The notes under the pieces are model-generated. The model worked only from the letters and a program-made list of their open reading frames with translations. It made no database searches and had not been told where the DNA came from. 13,646 nt of DNA from RGIG995 sp045635765 (lineage in GTDB: Bacteria; Bacillota; Clostridia; Oscillospirales; UBA644): positions 1-13,646 of the forward strand of contig JAZTWH010000027.1 of assembly GCA_045635765.1 (NCBI GenBank). The letters are read 5' to 3'. The position numbers and the translations under genes were made by a program. This document shows, in pieces, positions 11,741-13,646 of the stretch (positions within the stretch are counted from its first letter, which is position 1; every line of letters starts with the position of its first letter).

Positions 11741-13646
11741 CTATTTTTTAACGATAACCTTTAACGTGTCCGGGAAGGAGGACAGATCCGAATAAAGGGA
11801 TTCTTCGTTGCTCGAAAGATCCAGCGTTCCGGACGTAAGATCCAATGCAATCGCACCCAAAGCCGCCAGCTTGTTGTTGCTGAGATCTAAATACTGGAGA
11901 TGAGAAAAACCAAGGACTTCAATGGTCTGAAGCCCGTTGCCGGACAAAACCAGCGTAGCAAGGGTCGGAAGCTCCCCAAGATTGGAAACCGAAGTCAGAT
12001 TGCACTTGGAAAAAGTGACCGATCGGAGGGAAGAAAATCCGTGCAAGGTGGGAGATCCCAGGTTTCCGCCAACAACCGTAAAAGATTCCAGGGCGGGAAG
12101 TGCGGTCAACCCGGAAAGATCGTTAAGCTCGGAGCAAGACTCAAAGGTGAGAGATTTCAATCCCTCGTGGTCGGAGATTTTGGGGGCAGATACCGAAGAA
12201 TTGACAACCGTCAGCGACTCCAGTGCAGGCAAGGCTCCGACGGCGGCAACCGCTTCATCGTCTCCCCCGTACAGGGTCAGGTTTTTTAAAGATTTCAATT
12301 GGCTGACGGCTTGGGGAGTAACTCCCGAAAGATGCACGGAGAGGGTTTCCAGATTCGAAAGAGAGGACAGCAGATTTTCAGCACAAGAAAATTCCTTGGA
12401 AAGATCCAGCAACTTTAACGCCGGAAGATTCAGGGCTGTAGGTTCCGTATATTCCGTCTGACAAGCCAATTCCAAGGATGCCAATGCAGGAAGATTCAAA
12501 ACAAGACCCTTCAGAGGGTTCCCGGAAAGAGACAGGGATAATAAGGATTCCGAAGACAAGGAAACATTTTGCAGAGCATTGAAGGAAAGGTTTATGGACT
12601 CTAACTTGGAAGCCTTGCCGGGAAAAAATTCCGTAAGAGAGTTATTGGACAGATTCAGGACTCTCAGCGTACAATCTTTTTCGGAGGTAATCGAGAAATG
12701 CAAAAGACCGTTGTTGGCAAGATTCAGTTCCTCCACATCGGACCAGGCATCGGTCATGGAAAAAGAGGCAATTTGATTCCCCGAAAGGTCCAACTGTTTT
12801 ACTCCAGTCTTTCCCATCGCGAGGGTCGCATCGGAAATCTGATTTTGAGAAAGATCTAATTTTTGCAACGCCGTAAAGCCTGTGATCCAAGAGAGATCGG
12901 TTACGTTGCACCCGGAAAGAGAAAGGGAAACCAGTTGGGGAGTCTTCGTCAAAGAGGTGTAATCCCCGATGGGGATCCCATTCAAAGTCAGATCGGTCAG
13001 CTGAGACAAAGAGGATAGAAATGACAGATCACTCACATCCGTGCCCGAAAGATCCAAAGATGTCAAATTGGAACAACGGGCGACGTCATTCAGAGTTTCG
13101 AGGGTGCAATCGGTAGCAACCAAGGTCTTTAAATTGGGAAATTTGGTTCCGATGCCGTCGAAAGAGGCCAGGGAATTACCCGAAACGTCCAATCGCTCCA
13201 GGCCGGCTATAACCGGGAGATCTGAGAAGGAAATGATGACGGAGTAACCGGACAAATCCAAATTCTTCAGGGGAAGTTTTCCTAGAATATCCAAAGATCG
13301 GATATCTGAGGCAGAATCCCCGTCGGACAACACAGACGATCGGGCCGGATTACGGGACAAAGAAAGGTTTTCCAACTTTAAAAGATAAGCAAATCCGCCT
13401 AAATCCTCCAGGTTGTTCCCGGTCAGATCAAGGGATTTTAAATTAGGGAAATAGCGAAAGTCGTAGGCGACCCGAATCTTAGGTCCGAGACTTTTATCAT
13501 AAGTGCAATCCAGCGACTCCAAGGAAAGGCAGTCCCCAACGGTGATGAGATCTTCTTCCTCCAAGCCCAAAGCCTTCCGGACGTAAGGTTCCAACCCACC
13601 GTCGATGAAGGTCATGGGGGAGCCATAGATGGTTTCCTTTAATTCT
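11741..13646 (-). CDS. Leucine-rich-repeat protein, N terminus outside window
   Basis: An open frame of 635 codons enters from the right edge and ends at TAG 11741. The first ATG inside (13615) is unlikely to be the start, because the frame stays open to the edge and the residues ETIYGSPMTFIDGGLE read as part of an LRR cap motif (FxDxxLE..VRKALG). About 25 repeats of 21-23 residues follow, of the L..LdLSgN.l..... type (for example LTSLDLSGTDVSDLSFL and LQYLDLSNNKLAALGAI), like SDS22/internalin repeats. The last repeat runs straight to the C terminus (LKVIVKK), so there is no sorting signal or transmembrane helix there. Any membrane anchor or signal peptide must lie in the missing N-terminal part. 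The likely role is protein-ligand binding, probably at the cell surface; a partner is unknown. Confidence 0.88.
   Translation of the reverse strand, partial: ELKETIYGSPMTFIDGGLEPYVRKALGLEEEDLITVGDCLSLESLDCTYDKSLGPKIRVAYDFRYFPNLKSLDLTGNNLEDLGGFAYLLKLENLSLSRNPARSSVLSDGDSASDIRSLDILGKLPLKNLDLSGYSVIISFSDLPVIAGLERLDVSGNSLASFDGIGTKFPNLKTLVATDCTLETLNDVARCSNLTSLDLSGTDVSDLSFLSSLSQLTDLTLNGIPIGDYTSLTKTPQLVSLSLSGCNVTDLSWITGFTALQKLDLSQNQISDATLAMGKTGVKQLDLSGNQIASFSMTDAWSDVEELNLANNGLLHFSITSEKDCTLRVLNLSNNSLTEFFPGKASKLESINLSFNALQNVSLSSESLLSLSLSGNPLKGLVLNLPALASLELACQTEYTEPTALNLPALKLLDLSKEFSCAENLLSSLSNLETLSVHLSGVTPQAVSQLKSLKNLTLYGGDDEAVAAVGALPALESLTVVNSSVSAPKISDHEGLKSLTFESCSELNDLSGLTALPALESFTVVGGNLGSPTLHGFSSLRSVTFSKCNLTSVSNLGELPTLATLVLSGNGLQTIEVLGFSHLQYLDLSNNKLAALGAIALDLTSGTLDLSSNEESLYSDLSSFPDTLKVIVKK

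Noticed and set aside
11741..13646. Regular DNA periodicity of about 66 bp that might suggest a CRISPR or tandem repeat array
   Set aside because: The repeats are diverged at the DNA level and follow the 21-23 residue period of leucine-rich repeats in an open frame.

Overview
The window looks like chromosomal DNA of a low- to mid-GC Gram-positive anaerobe of the class Clostridia, most likely Oscillospirales (Ruminococcaceae/Oscillospiraceae-like). This rests on the gene order mltG-trmR-trhP and infC-rpmI-rplT, on DUF4830- and DUF6054-type proteins, on strong GGAGG ribosome binding sites and on consensus sigma-A promoters. I see no rRNA, tRNA, CRISPR array, transposase or phage gene. The window is mostly housekeeping, with a few uncharacterised membrane or surface proteins at both ends.

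Layout. (1) 1-333, minus: the 5' part of a membrane-protein gene that leaves the left edge, with its own promoter at 402-430. (2) 594-1913, plus: two envelope-protein genes, a DUF4830-like protein and a FIVAR-like type I membrane protein. The second has a perfect TTGACA-17-TATAAT promoter. The pair ends at a strong hairpin (1928-1960) shared with the converging minus-strand operon. (3) 9067 down to 1980, minus: a tightly packed nine-gene operon starting from an extended -10 promoter (9109-9137). The order is tmk-like kinase, GNAT acetyltransferase, DJ-1/PfpI protein, CPBP membrane protease, mltG, trmR, trhP (peptidase U32), a TIM-barrel sugar-phosphate isomerase/epimerase and a DUF6054 protein. 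Gaps are -8 to +18 nt except before the last gene (54 nt). (4) 9166-9867, minus: a TtcA-type tRNA 2-thiolation gene with a TTG start, placed directly behind the rplT terminator. (5) 11242 down to 9885, minus: the infC-rpmI-rplT operon with a consensus promoter, a roughly 130-nt structured leader ending in an attenuator-like hairpin (candidate L20 leader), a non-canonical ATC start for infC and a terminator after rplT. (6) 13646 down to 11220, minus: a large leucine-rich-repeat protein, cut by the right edge, followed 11 nt later by a small two-helix membrane protein.

How the genes fit together. TrhP hydroxylates wobble uridine to ho5U34 and TrmR methylates it to mo5U34, so the two adjacent genes encode consecutive steps of one tRNA modification; TtcA would add a third tRNA modification (s2C32). 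MltG sets glycan strand length next to the divisome. IF3, L35 and L20 form the classic autoregulated translation operon. The most unusual points are a 12-bp inverted repeat that joins a promoter to the ribosome binding site it serves, the infC ATC start and leader, a ttcA gene with no room for its own promoter behind a terminator, and a left-edge reading frame that begins like an ABC exporter but continues like the C-terminal end of an MBOAT acyltransferase.
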